A DNA stretch of 64,000 bases, from NCBI GenBank assembly GCA_963970005.1, contig CAXAMN010000026.1, positions 195,994 to 259,993 of the forward strand. The letters are read 5' to 3'. This document shows positions 1 to 10,600 of the stretch, one piece after another. The position numbers and the translations under genes are program-made. This DNA is from Durusdinium trenchii (lineage: Eukaryota > Sar > Dinophyceae > Suessiales > Symbiodiniaceae). The notes beneath the pieces were generated by a model. The model did no database searches, was not told the origin of the DNA, and was given only the letters and a program-made list of their open reading frames with translations. Every line of letters starts with the position of its first letter. Position 1 is the stretch's first letter.

Positions 1-1014
1 AGCAATCTGTGGAGCTGGAAGCTGAGAACTGGCGACTTTGTAGTACAACTTTCGTACATTATGCCCCATATTGCGGACGTGCGACAACCGCTGGTGTTGT
101 TGGCTAGTTGTGGCTGCGCACACCTGTGTGCACAATACCTCGTACATCCGTCGTGCACATCACTCTCTTACACCTTCTCTCCCACCCCTCTGTTGTCGGA
201 AGCTGATATCACTTCCTGACAAGGCCGTGTTGTAGAAGCTATTGAGACTCTGACTGCTTTGTGCTTTAGAAACTTAAGATTCGTAAAGATTCATATGTGG
301 GGTTATCCGGCCCTTTAATTTTTGCATGCAACGGGTTCCTCTTACAAACAGAAGCCCACCGTCGATGTGAAGATCAATTTGCTTGCCGTGTAGGGGGCCC
401 TTCTAGAGCATTCTAAAGAATTCTAAAAACATGTTTTTGGATTCCAAGGTTCCTCTCTCCTCTCTCCCTCACTCTCGCGCTGTAATTATACTGCGTCCAT
501 TTTCTCTGCTTGGCCCCTGGTTCTTTTTCCAACGGATCAGGGAACGAGGAAATGCTGTGGATGCGGTGTGGTTGGCAGAATATCCGCGCTTTTGGGAGGA
601 TGATGGAAATGTGCTGCAAGGCGGAACACCGCCCGAGCTGGGGTGCATCATGTGCATCAGCTTTCCGCGCTTTCCTGCCAGTTTGTCGAGGGTGGTTGAG
701 GGATCTCCAGCCACTGGGCAAGATGCTCTCCGCACATAGCTTTGCACATAGCTGCGCGCAGCAGCCGACCGTATCAGAACCTGTTTCAGACTATAAGGCC
801 GGCGTTGACTGTCAATGCTCCGTTGATAGACAACGCCAACAGACTGGACCCTCAACTTGCGACCAACGATGCAAAACATTTCTGGCTGCGACATTGGTGC
901 ATATTATTTTCCTTGTTTTGTTCCTTTTAGACTCAGGAACGCAGTCATGACCTACATTTTTTCCCGAGAGCGTCTGCGAAGGGTTCTCAAAAAAAAGACA
1001 TCTGCAGAACTACG

Positions 1015-1192
1015 TCTATCTACATCTTCACATCTGCACATCTACATCATCACTGCACATCTACATCATCACTGCACATCTACATTTTCTCATCTTCACA
1101 TCTGCGCATCTACATCTCTGCTCATCTTCACATTGTCACATCTGCACATCTCACATCTTCACCTCTCGCTCTTCTTTACTTTCTCTCTTAAG
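1015..1192. repeat. CACATCT/ACATCATCACTG pyrimidine-rich tandem repeat, copy 1
   Basis: The segment is built of degenerate units such as CACATCTACATCATCACTG and CACATCTTCACATCTG, almost devoid of G on the plus strand. It ends in a run of C and T just before a GC-richer segment. A similar array lies at 1795-1980. The unit boundaries are irregular, so it is an imperfect minisatellite. Confidence 0.75.
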
Positions 1193-1636
1193 GCCGGGGG
1201 CGGTGCCGCCGGAGCACCGCGAAACGCAACCCTCTGCGGAGCAAAGCGTTGGCTTGAGACAGTGGAAAATCGTTCGCAACCAGTTGTGGGAACAGTCCAT
1301 GCTGGCGGTCACCAAGGACAAATCCATGCGCGCGATCGGAGTGCGGGGATTTTGTGCGCTTGGCTCGTTGTAGCTTACGAACATTCCGCACAGGAGGCCG
1401 TGCAGTTGCTGCTTCCAAAAAGACCAGCTTTGGGTCCTTGGCGCAATCGACCCTATGTCTTGGAAGCGTTATGGCGCCTGGAAGGTTTGCGCGCTCGTCC
1501 GTCGAAACTGTTCGGGACGAACCTACGACATCGTCACTCAAATGACGCGATCAGCGGTTTCCAAAAACGAGTCATCGTGACGTTAGTATGTGTGTACTTC
1601 AACTTCATGGCAAACGATGTTCTCTGGAATACGTGA
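1193..1636 (+). other. GC-richer coding-like segment, unresolved
   Basis: This segment is richer in G and C than its flanks and is open in more than one frame. Two different forward frames give plausible protein-like stretches, for example one containing VRNQLWEQSMLAVTKDKSM at about 1258-1370 and one containing DQLWVLGAIDPMSWKRYG at about 1420-1480. It sits between two pyrimidine-rich arrays. It could hold exons, or be a decayed gene. No family was recognised. Confidence 0.2.
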
Positions 1637-1666
1637 TTCGTTTGTCATGATCATGACATCGTTTGC
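1610..1666. repeat. Nested inverted repeat with a 16-nt perfect palindrome
   Basis: An 11-nt arm GCAAACGATGT (1610-1620) is exactly complementary to ACATCGTTTGC (1656-1666). A perfect 16-nt palindrome TGTCATGATCATGACA (1643-1658) overlaps the right arm. The two structures are mutually exclusive foldings. Confidence 0.7.
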
Positions 1667-1794
1667 TCTCAGGTCGCCCTGGGCCCTATACGTCCATTTT
1701 GTGGAGACTTCAGTATGAAATGTACGTTCTTCAGTTTAATTCGAACCTCTTCAGCGTGGCACTTGCGCAACCAAGGTTAACGTTGCGCTGCCGT

Positions 1795-1980
1795 TGCATC
1801 TACGCATCTACGTCTACACCCACTCACCTCTGTACATTTACATCTTCACACGCTCACATCCGCAGATCTACCTCTCCACCTCCACACATCTGCACATCTA
1901 TATCACACCTGCACATCGACACTGTCACTCCTTCACATCCGCCCTCTCTTTCTCTCTTTCTACATATCTGTTCTCTTAAT
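1795..1980. repeat. CACATCT-rich tandem repeat, copy 2
   Basis: A second pyrimidine-rich array with units such as GCATCTACGTCTACACC and CACATCTGCACATCTATATC. Like the array at 1015-1192 it ends in a CTCTCTTTCTCTCTTT run. The matching composition and ending suggest the two arrays are related copies. Confidence 0.65.
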
Positions 1981-3631
1981 AGTTTCAATTTAATTTCTTC
2001 GCAACGTCTTACTCAATAACAGATTGTATAAAGAAGGCATGGCTCTTGGACAACTCGATTTTAAGTGTTTCATGACCCGACAGTGCTGGACAATCACCTG
2101 TCTCGCTCTCGGGCCAACCGTCGTCTAGTGTACATGAACTGCAACATTAGACTCATTTTGCATGTCTAAAAAGATGCGCGACTTCGCTACAAATTTGGCA
2201 GTCGGTCTTTGCCCACCTGTGCTCCCCTACGCTGGAATTTAAGCGGCGAAAATTCTTCAATGTTTGCACGGTATTGCGGAGCCAGCTTGTTCACAGCAGG
2301 TTCTAATGACTACTGTAATTGCCTGACAGCAACAGACAATGTGTGCGTTGCTTGCACCCTTTCGCGAGAAGGGCCTGGCACATTACCAACATTTACCAAG
2401 TCGGAAATGCTGACGTGATGTGCATTTATCGTTGAACGCTTCAAATTACTGTCATTGTTTGTGATGAGGACGCTGCAGAAAACATACCTGCAACCAACAT
2501 TCCGGTGGAGGACAATTATTTGTTTGTTTGTTTGGCTGATCCATTCCCATGTTGTTGTGATTTAAAAAAGGATTCTGAGTGAAAGAAATTGAGGATCCTG
2601 CAAAAGACTCACTGCCATCCCCCGGACACCCAGAGGACTGAAATTCCTTGAACTTGGGGAAACTTGTGTCGGTTGAGACGAAATCATTAATTTGAAATTT
2701 TCAACGTCATTTGAAGATATGTCGGACCCCAGCTTTGCTGGCAAGGCCACGGGCTATCCACCAGACGAGGGTTCTATCAATTGTGGGCAAGTTCACTTAC
2801 GGCCCACCATTTGATGTGTTGTAGTAGATTTGGGAAATTTGCAACTTAGCAATCTGGGCTGGTTTTTTGGATTGTTTTGTGCGCTGGGCATTCTAGGTCG
2901 CTGATTGTTTAGTTCAGGTGACCAAAAATGTTCCACAGATTCAGCATAGATTCAGTATTTTGTTTTTGCAGAGGTTTCCATTGAGTGCATTTCGTCATTT
3001 CACACATTACCATATATATACATACACACAAATATATAGATCTACAGAATAGTCCACCGAAGCTTTGGACTGCCTCGGCCTGGGCGCAGTGCGCCCAACC
3101 TCCACAGCATTCACTGGACCCTCATGTCCCTACCTGTACCACCAAGGCCGGTGGGAGTACCTGAGTAGCTCTGTGTGAGTTCACGTTGCATGCAGAAGGA
3201 TCTGCGGCAGCGGGTCGAAGGGCTTGAGCGACTGGTGCTGGATTTGCAGGCATGAGAGACGCGTTTGCCATTTGCAATGTGCTTATGCACATTTGTGTGC
3301 CAGCGGATAGTCTGAACGAGCCGTCGCCTTCATTTCAACATCAAAGACCATCAAAGATTCAACAGGAAGGCAAGTGTCATGCACGCAGGCAGCAACCATC
3401 ACGTAAGAATTGCCTGTCAAGCATTGCCCCCTCAATGACTCATTGCAGGTATCGCTGCGGGCAAAGGAAAGTGCTCTTCAAGATTGGGAATCTCGGTTTC
3501 AGGCAATACCTATCCAATTCACGCTGACTCAGACTTGGCTCTAACTCCAACATTGATAGCAATTGAGCATCGTTCAAAACCTAGGTGTTCATATTTAGTA
3601 AGGACATGTTCACAAGGCTTCAAGGAGACTG

Positions 3632-3838
3632 TGCGTAAGCAACAACCTGAATTGCGTAAGGTTGCGTAAGCATTGTTTGGCTGTGTAGCGCTTGCATGTG
3701 TGCTTGCTTCCATTTTTTGATGTTGGCGCCAAGTAAAAAGATGTAAAAAGTCAAGTGCGTAAGCTCATGTTGTGGTGTGGTGGAGACATTTTGTCCGTAT
3801 TTGTTTGCGTAAGCTCCGCGTAAGCGTGTGCGTAAGCA
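3632..3838. repeat. Cluster of seven GCGTAAG motifs
   Basis: The heptamer GCGTAAG occurs seven times within about 207 bp, often as TGCGTAAGC. Spacing is irregular, from about 10 to 90 bp, so it is not a simple tandem array. The sequence between the motifs is not conserved. Confidence 0.7.
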
Positions 3839-5967
3839 CCTCCTTACGAAACTTCGCTTCAAAGACAGGTTTTGAGCAACGCTCAATTGTCCAGGTAACA
3901 GGCAAAGAAAATGGCGAGCAGTATGAGCAAGAGAAGCAGAGGCCCTTGGGAGACATTTGAGGCGTTTTTGTGACCAGAGGGAAGTCTGCAGTTCCCGGCA
4001 TGAGATGTCATTTGACCAGGTCAAGCCCTGACTCAATGCAACGGGAACTTGTGACCTTGCGCCAAAACAACTTGACTCAGAAGGACTGCGAGACATTGCG
4101 AGAAAGGTAACGAAAGGACATGAAAGGACAAGGTGGCTGCAAATGATTGCATTGACTTGGCACAAGAAGCATCAAACTGGGTTCCGCCGGTTTAGTGGTG
4201 GATTTGTGTCTGATTCAGAGAATTCATCCCTAGACACTAAATTTGGGGAAAAAAGTATTTGACCGACCCAGCAGACGGGATTTAGAACCTGCTTTTCCTT
4301 CGCAAGTGACACAGAGTAGCACTGTTTTTCTTCGTTGTAGAGGGTTGTTGCCCATTACCGCCCATTCTGTGTTTGGTGGCTGAATCAAGACCAGCACGGG
4401 ATAGCAATGGAGAGTCAAAAAAAAGCTTCCACGTTGGCAATCCTCGCTGTCGCTCTTGCCTCGAGGTTTTCAAATGCCCTCATGTTGATTTCAATAAGCT
4501 CTAGATCGGTAAACCAACTCCTTGAATTCGCAGAGTGCAGTTTTTCTGAGATCAGGAGTTGCTGGGTCAACTTCAAAGTAAGCTGGAGGTGCATCATCGC
4601 AAGGCACTAGCAAATTGATGATTCAACAAACAGACATTTATGCACTGCAGCAGACAGCAAGACAGTGTGCACAGTAAGCAGGCAAAGTTGCTTCATCACT
4701 CTCTGAGGCCGCTGAATGTGAGGCCGTTTTACAAGAAGCTAGCAGCATGGAACGGCGCAACAAGGATAACAACTTTCGCATTGTGGGATGTGGAGGCATG
4801 CAGAAAGCGTTTCCGTATATCTTTTCAAATGTACATCACCCTAAGGAATCATTGGGAAACACATTAAACTTGTTTGGTCAGTTCAACAATGTTCAACACC
4901 AAGTTGTCCTAATTAGTGGGCTTTGAGATAGTTACAGGGGGGCTTGATAGGATGTAGTTGAGGTGTTTGAGACTTGGGTGCTGTAGCGACACCTGTGTCA
5001 AGATCAATCGTTCCATGGAACTGCAACAAAGGCTCGACATGTTGGGCATGTTCACTGCCTGCGTATTTGGGCCTTGACCAAGGTTTACATTACATTCTTT
5101 GGTAGAAACTTACGCATCTTCCACAGGGATGCGGCCAAATGGGTTGTTAGCTGAAATGGTATTTTCTATCCTCACCCTTCAATGGCAGAGCACGACATAT
5201 GAGCGGCAACCGTACTGTTCCCTGCAAGATCTTTAGTTGACAGTTGACAGAGCCGCTATGCTTCAATCCTTTCAGGACTTTGGTGATTTGCTTGCATCGC
5301 TGCAATCAAAGGTAAAAGAAATGAAGGCGGAGAAATGTTGAATGGCTTGGAAAGGGTAGCTTATATACAGTAGATAGGCTTCGTGTTTCCAAGGGCAAAC
5401 TGCTTGTGCAGGCAGAGAAATCTGACGGAGCTGCTTTGCCCAAGACAGGACACGCCCAGCTTGCAAGCAACTCTGTGAAGCAGACAAGGAAAGCACAAAA
5501 TGTAAACATTTTTTCCAAGACTCCGAAAAAGTAAAGCTCTAAACTAACGGATTGCAAGGGTCTACACAAAGAGAAAAAACAAGACAGCAAATCAGTGACA
5601 ACCTGATAGGACAAAAACAGAGATAATCCAGAGATAATCCAAAGGTCCTTTTGGTCAAAAGTTCCGGCAGTGTCAGGAGCTCACAAAGATGCCCCGAGCG
5701 AGCTTGCCCAGGAGATCCAACACTAGGGTTCAGTGGATCGACAAACATGTGACGAAAAGTGGACTAATTTTGCACAGAAAAGATATTCATTGATTTCCTC
5801 ATCAGCACTTGCTATGCCGTGGGTATTTGGTTCTTGTTTGTCCTTTGTCCATCATTTGTTTATTTTTATTTAACTGCCGCTGGCGTGTGCCGCCGCCCAC
5901 CATGGCTGAATCCTGCCGGTCGAGCAACGTGTCGTCATCAAAAAGCATCAGCAAGTGCTGGGGGTGC

Positions 5968-6095
5968 TTGTAAACCTTATTTCCTGTAAACCGTGGTTTG
6001 GTGTAAACCGTGGTGGGTGTAAACCGTGGATTGGTTTAAATGGTGGTTGGTGCAAACCGTGGGTTGGTGTAAACATGTGTAAACAGTGGTTGGTG
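5968..6095. repeat. 17-bp minisatellite (TGTAAACCGTGGTTTGG units)
   Basis: About seven degenerate units with a 16-17 bp period, each with a GTAAACC-GTGG core, start at about 5968. The array ends within about 15 bp of the left target duplication of element A. Confidence 0.85.
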
Positions 6096-6103
6096 TATGA
6101 CTT

Positions 6104-6108
6104 ATCAT
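6104..6108. repeat. Target site duplication of element A, left copy (ATCAT)
   Basis: ATCAT directly precedes the left LTR and recurs at 25427-25431 directly after the right LTR. Five bp is the usual duplication size for copia-type integrases. It fixes the ends of element A. Confidence 0.93.
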
Positions 6109-6281
6109 TGCGAATGGAAGTGCAGCGACACGTACAGTGCAACTTGTACATATATATGTACCATATGTACTTTGGCTCAAGGATCAAGCGACTAGAAAAG
6201 GTGCGGTTTCCGTTCCGACGCTACGCCGCTTATGGACCGTCAGTGATAGCTTCAAACTTCGCTGATTAAGATCCACTCGCA
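6109..6281 (+). repeat. Element A 5' LTR (173 bp)
   Basis: It matches 25254-25426 base for base by eye, starts TGCGAATGG and ends CCACTCGCA. It is very short for an LTR. It contains a 16-nt perfect palindrome GTACATATATATGTAC at 6146-6161, immediately followed by a spliced-leader-like sequence at 6161-6181. Confidence 0.95.
6161..6181 (+). promoter_or_regulatory. Dinoflagellate spliced-leader-like sequence in A 5' LTR
   Basis: The 3' end TTTGGCTCAAG is identical to the last 11 nt of the known dinoflagellate spliced leader. Upstream bases match partly (CC at the start, then TA). It is in sense orientation relative to the element. An equivalent and better match sits at a similar distance from the LTR start in element B. 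A likely reading is that it marks the 5' end of the R region of a trans-spliced transcript. Confidence 0.65.
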
Positions 6282-6295
6282 GGTTATCAGCCGTA
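6282..6295 (+). promoter_or_regulatory. Primer-binding site of element A (half-tRNA type)
   Basis: GGTTATCAGCCGTA follows the 5' LTR directly and is identical to the same position in element B. It lacks the TGG expected for a full tRNA 3' end. Its complement contains CTGATAACC, which reads as an anticodon loop C32-U33-GAU-A37-A38 followed by CC. Drosophila copia uses an internal tRNA fragment in the same register. A second block shared with B, GTACGAGCT, lies at 6312-6320. Confidence 0.7.
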
Positions 6296-6362
6296 CGCGC
6301 TCTTTATAGCCGTACGAGCTACACGAGACCAAGAACAAGACTAGTCATTACAGAAACCTGCA

Positions 6363-7619
6363 ATGTCAAGCTCAGGAGGAAATGGAAGCGAACCCTATTC
6401 ATTCGCTGCTCCTGGTGGTCCCAACACCATTTCGTCACCAGACTCTACAATGGGTACTGATTCATCAGCAAATGCTGACGTTATCACTATGCCTACTGGA
6501 TCACAAATCTCGGAAAGATCCGTGCCACCGGCTCGGAATCTGACCGATCTTGCACCCGTAGGACCAAGAAGATCGATGAGAGCTACAACAAGATCTACAT
6601 CGCCTATAACGTCTACCACGAGATCCCCAAGAAGGAGTATAGAGAAGAGACGTGACGATGATAGAGGAACAAAAGGGCAAAGAAGAGAGATTCAGCTGGG
6701 TGAAGAATTGAGATCGGCGAGAAACGCATACAATTTTCTTCATGAAGAATATGAATGCATCCAAGCCGGATACTCACGACTACACCACGAGGCTGAAGTG
6801 GAGTTCAGGCAAATGTCTGACTACAACAGGAAGATGCAGGAACATCTACAAGAGATGACACAGGAAGATGAAGGAGCGACAATAAGAATTAAAGAGCTCG
6901 AACACAAGCTACGCTTGGCGGAATCGACAGCTGAACATATCTACATGAGATATCAAGAGCTTGCGCAAGAAACTCATCAAGAACATTCAGAGCTTGAATC
7001 TGTGAAAGCAACGAAGGACAGAATGTCCCAAGAGCTTCAAGCAGCAATTGGACACATCCAAGAACAGAATGAATCTTCATTGGCGATCAATAGAAGATCA
7101 AAAGCCATTCAGGATGAGAACACAGCCTTCGTCGGAATAGCTGACCAGATACAAGCTAGAATGATTGCGCTACAGGATGAGAATGTCAACATGCACAAGG
7201 TGATCCAACACCAGAGAGAAGAACAATGGAACAGTGAGGTCAGGGAAAGACGTCTTCAACACAGTGTTCACTCATCTCAAGATCACAGCAATCAGGAAGC
7301 TATGGTTATTGATCATCTACGAGGTCAACTAGCTATGGCACGTGGAGCTGAACTCAACGCGAGAGCGGAGATAGAAGAGATGGAAGTGGGCATGAGGATG
7401 GAGATATTTGTATGCCAGACTGAAGTCTCTGCTAAAGAAATGGCAGAAATGAAGGCGAGCCACCATGAATACGAAGCAAACGTCGCAAAGGAGGTTATCG
7501 CGAAAGGAGAAATATTCAACAACGAAGTCCTAGAAGGTTCCATCCGTGAACGACAACAGTTGAAAGACGCCAACCTCGCTCTATCCGAAGCCAACGCACA
7601 GCTGAAAAGAGAGAAATGA
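6363..7619 (+). CDS. Element A ORF1: coiled-coil N-terminal part of Gag
   Basis: This 418-codon frame uses the first ATG after the LTR and primer site. The first 110 or so residues are rich in Ser, Thr, Pro and Arg; the rest is a long charged Glu/Lys/Gln-rich helix that looks like a coiled coil. No enzymatic motif is present. In element B the equivalent segment is fused in frame to the Gag core, so this is probably the N-terminal section of Gag, acting in particle assembly. The stop TGA (7617-7619) overlaps the ATG of the next frame as ATGA, which suits coupled termination-reinitiation, though a frame-changing mutation would look the same. Confidence 0.75.
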   Translation: MSSSGGNGSEPYSFAAPGGPNTISSPDSTMGTDSSANADVITMPTGSQISERSVPPARNLTDLAPVGPRRSMRATTRSTSPITSTTRSPRRSIEKRRDDDRGTKGQRREIQLGEELRSARNAYNFLHEEYECIQAGYSRLHHEAEVEFRQMSDYNRKMQEHLQEMTQEDEGATIRIKELEHKLRLAESTAEHIYMRYQELAQETHQEHSELESVKATKDRMSQELQAAIGHIQEQNESSLAINRRSKAIQDENTAFVGIADQIQARMIALQDENVNMHKVIQHQREEQWNSEVRERRLQHSVHSSQDHSNQEAMVIDHLRGQLAMARGAELNARAEIEEMEVGMRMEIFVCQTEVSAKEMAEMKASHHEYEANVAKEVIAKGEIFNNEVLEGSIRERQQLKDANLALSEANAQLKREK

Positions 7620-10600
7620 TGAGAGCTCCTATGTTCGGCGATGATGGTGCTGAAATTCAACAGAAGATCAGAGAACTGGAGAATGCACTATTGGAAAGCC
7701 AGAAGGAGACAAAGAATGTCATTATGGAAAATGCGAAATTAAAAGCAGAAGCACGAATGGCACCCATAGTCTCTCGGTACAGCAAGCGTCCTAGCTCCAG
7801 AGACCGCGGGTTACCAACCCACGCGTCCGAGGAAGATGAGATTCGGAACGCAAAAGAGGAGGCGAAGCACTACAAGGACGGGTACAATGAAATGACAGAG
7901 AGCCGAGATGAGATGTATAAATGGTATGCCGAAACCCACAATGAGTACGCCGAGGAAAGGGAGAAATCAATTGAGCTATCCGAGGCGAACAAATCATTGA
8001 GGGACAAGATTTCAGAAGCAGAAGCATCCTCTTCATCTCATCTTGCACCGGCAACCTCTACAATCATGAAAGTATCGAGGAAGGAAGAATCAAAGATAAA
8101 CGTTCCGTCATGGCCCAGGATCAATGATCTTGGACTATGGAAGGCAAATCTCATTCAATCGATCATCATTGCGGCCAATGATTCAGATCAAGAGCCCTGG
8201 ATCGACTGGATCAAAGAAGCCATGGACGATCCTGATCCGGACAAGTTTGTCGACTCAGGAGACCAAAGATTCCATTCAATCGATGCCAAACTCGGCCTAG
8301 CTCTTACCAAGGTCGTCATGGATGCGAAAGATGATGGTTCAGGTGTAGCTATGAAGTTGAGGACGAGGATCAATGCAAAAGGGAGAACATCAAGCCTCAT
8401 AAAGGGAAGAGAGGTCCTAGCCCTGATCCTTATGAATTTCAAGACAACATCAAATGTGGAAGTCTTATATACCTCAATGCACCTCTACCAACTAGAATAT
8501 CAAGGAGACAAGAACTTATCGTTGTTCTTCCACACTTGGGATGAGATTCTGGCAGGAATGAAGCCCGTTGACGTCCCGAGCGACGAAACTCTTCGGGATC
8601 TCCTATGGAGAAAGATCAGGAACTCAAACCTCATGGCATACGACATCAGCGCCTACAACAGCATGAACGACGATGATGCCAAGAAGACATACAAACATCT
8701 ACGTGATATGATCAGAAGGCACATCGAACGGCAAACTGAAGACAGGATGATCCTGGAAAAGGAGAAGGCAGTGAAGAATGTGGCCAATATCTTTCAGAAT
8801 CTCAAACCAGGCGGACCTGCTCCAAAACTGAAAGCTGCACCAGCTGATCCGAAGAAGAAACCAAAAGGGCAACAAGAACAGGTTGTCTCAGAAGACGCTG
8901 CTGCAGTGAAGCCGAAACCCAATCCCAAGAAGCATCCTGAAGACAAGAACAAAAAAGGAAAGGGGAAAGGTAAAGGTGATGGAAAGGATCGCAGCCGAAG
9001 TCCGAGTACAGACAAGAAGAAGATACCGTGCAAATACTTCGTGAAAGGTAACTGCACTATGGGGAAAGATTGCCCATTCAGTCACAAGAAACCCAGATCA
9101 CCATCCAGAGGATCTTCTGTCGGAAAGAATGACAAGCCAGTATGTTGGATGTGGATTCGAGGAACTTGTGACAAAGGGAAGGATTGCAAGTTCTACCATG
9201 ACCCAAAAGCCTCTCCTAAGAAAGGGATATCTGCACCAGCTGACTCAGGAGACGATAGGCCAAAGCCCAAGGCAAAACCCAAACCGAAGCCTAAGGCGAA
9301 GCCTGGAGCCCCAGCCATTGACGGCGAACTCTTCATGGACGAATCCGAAGATGAAGGGATTGCTGCATCCGCCAAGGCAAGAGAAGGAGGTGCAAAAGTA
9401 TCCTTTGATGAAGAGACTTGTGAGATCATGTTGAACGAAGCGATCTACTCAGTCAGGAACAAATGGAAGGTAGTAGAAAGGAAACCTCTACGTCCAGACA
9501 TCAAACGATACGATGAGAAAGAGCTCACTTGCTACACGAGGAAAGAACAAATCAGATTTGAAGAAAAGGTCGCAGAGGCAAGAGGCATATTGATGGTCCC
9601 CTACACTGAGATCAAGAGGGTCCGAATACCAGTTGGACCAAAGGGTGACCTAGCGGTCACTATGTCTTTTGACGAAGATGACGGCCTAGTTTTCCATCAT
9701 AAAGTCATTCCTCATGTATGCGAGGGAAAGAAAGATCATGCAGACACAAAGACATTGTCTATTCCAGCCAAAGGGTCAAGAACAAAGTTCATCATGGACA
9801 CAGGATGTGGGTATGATTTGATATCGAAAGGCAGAGCCAAGAAATTAGGTCTGGAAGTGAGAGAAAGCGACCAATCAATGTCATTCTATACCGCAAATGG
9901 AGTGACATCCACAAAAGGAGTCGCCGACATTCATTTCGACGAATTTGACTCTACCTACTCCCCATTCGTCCTAGATGAGTCTCCTTCAGTACTGTCTGTT
10001 GGAAAGAAATGCATGGAGGAAGGATACACATTCATATGGCCAGCCTGCGGCAACCCGTACATGGTTTCCCCGAACTACAAGAAAATCATGTTAGAAGTAG
10101 AGGGAAACATCCCATATATTGTCAAGGGCAGTGACTTCTGTACTCCCACCGACGATACAAGGGCGGAGATGATCGCAAGGTTCACCCTAGGAGAAGATGA
10201 AGCTGATTACCAATCGACTTTCATCAACTGTGATGTGGATCCTCAAGGAATCATGTGTGATGATGACGACCTTCCTGTGATTGAGCCTCCAAAAGTCAAA
10301 AGGCGAAAGAGGAATAAGAAGTTCAAGGCATCTCCTGGAGAAGAAGATGAGGTAGGATCAGATGTCGCCGGAGACAGTGAACCAGAAGCTGACGATGATG
10401 ATGCAGATGACATCGAGGTGGATATTGTTGACGGTGCAAGCAGAATGGTGAGAAGAGGAACTCTGAAAGCAGATGCCAGGAAAATCGAGCATCTACTCAC
10501 ACATCGTTACAAGAATCCCTACTGTGAGTCATGCATCAGAGCAAAGATGAAACACTTCAAGACGCATCGAGGAGCGTTCAAGAGAAAGCTCAAAGCTTTT

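Larger units (their letters stand above)
1..6103. other. Non-coding or unresolved region upstream of element A
   Basis: No convincing gene was found across this stretch. Open frames are short, overlap on both strands and lack recognisable domains. It contains the CACATCT-rich repeats, the palindrome, the GCGTAAG cluster and the minisatellite listed separately. A short coding-like tail at about 3190-3254 (a possible exon end reading MQKDLRQRVEGLERLVL then a stop) could belong to a spliced gene but cannot be proved. Long introns and intergenic DNA of this kind are usual in dinoflagellate genomes. Confidence 0.6.

Noticed and set aside
413..950. Overlapping open frames of about 100-146 codons on both strands
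   Set aside because: They contradict one another, show no motif, and the region looks non-coding.
5306..5748. Minus-strand open frames of about 70-100 codons
   Set aside because: They are Phe/Leu/Cys-rich with no domain or context and are probably chance frames.
7605..7625. Classical -1 slippery heptamer at the ORF1/ORF2 junction of element A
   Set aside because: No X-XXY-YYZ heptamer in the right frame was visible here or at 19380-19450.
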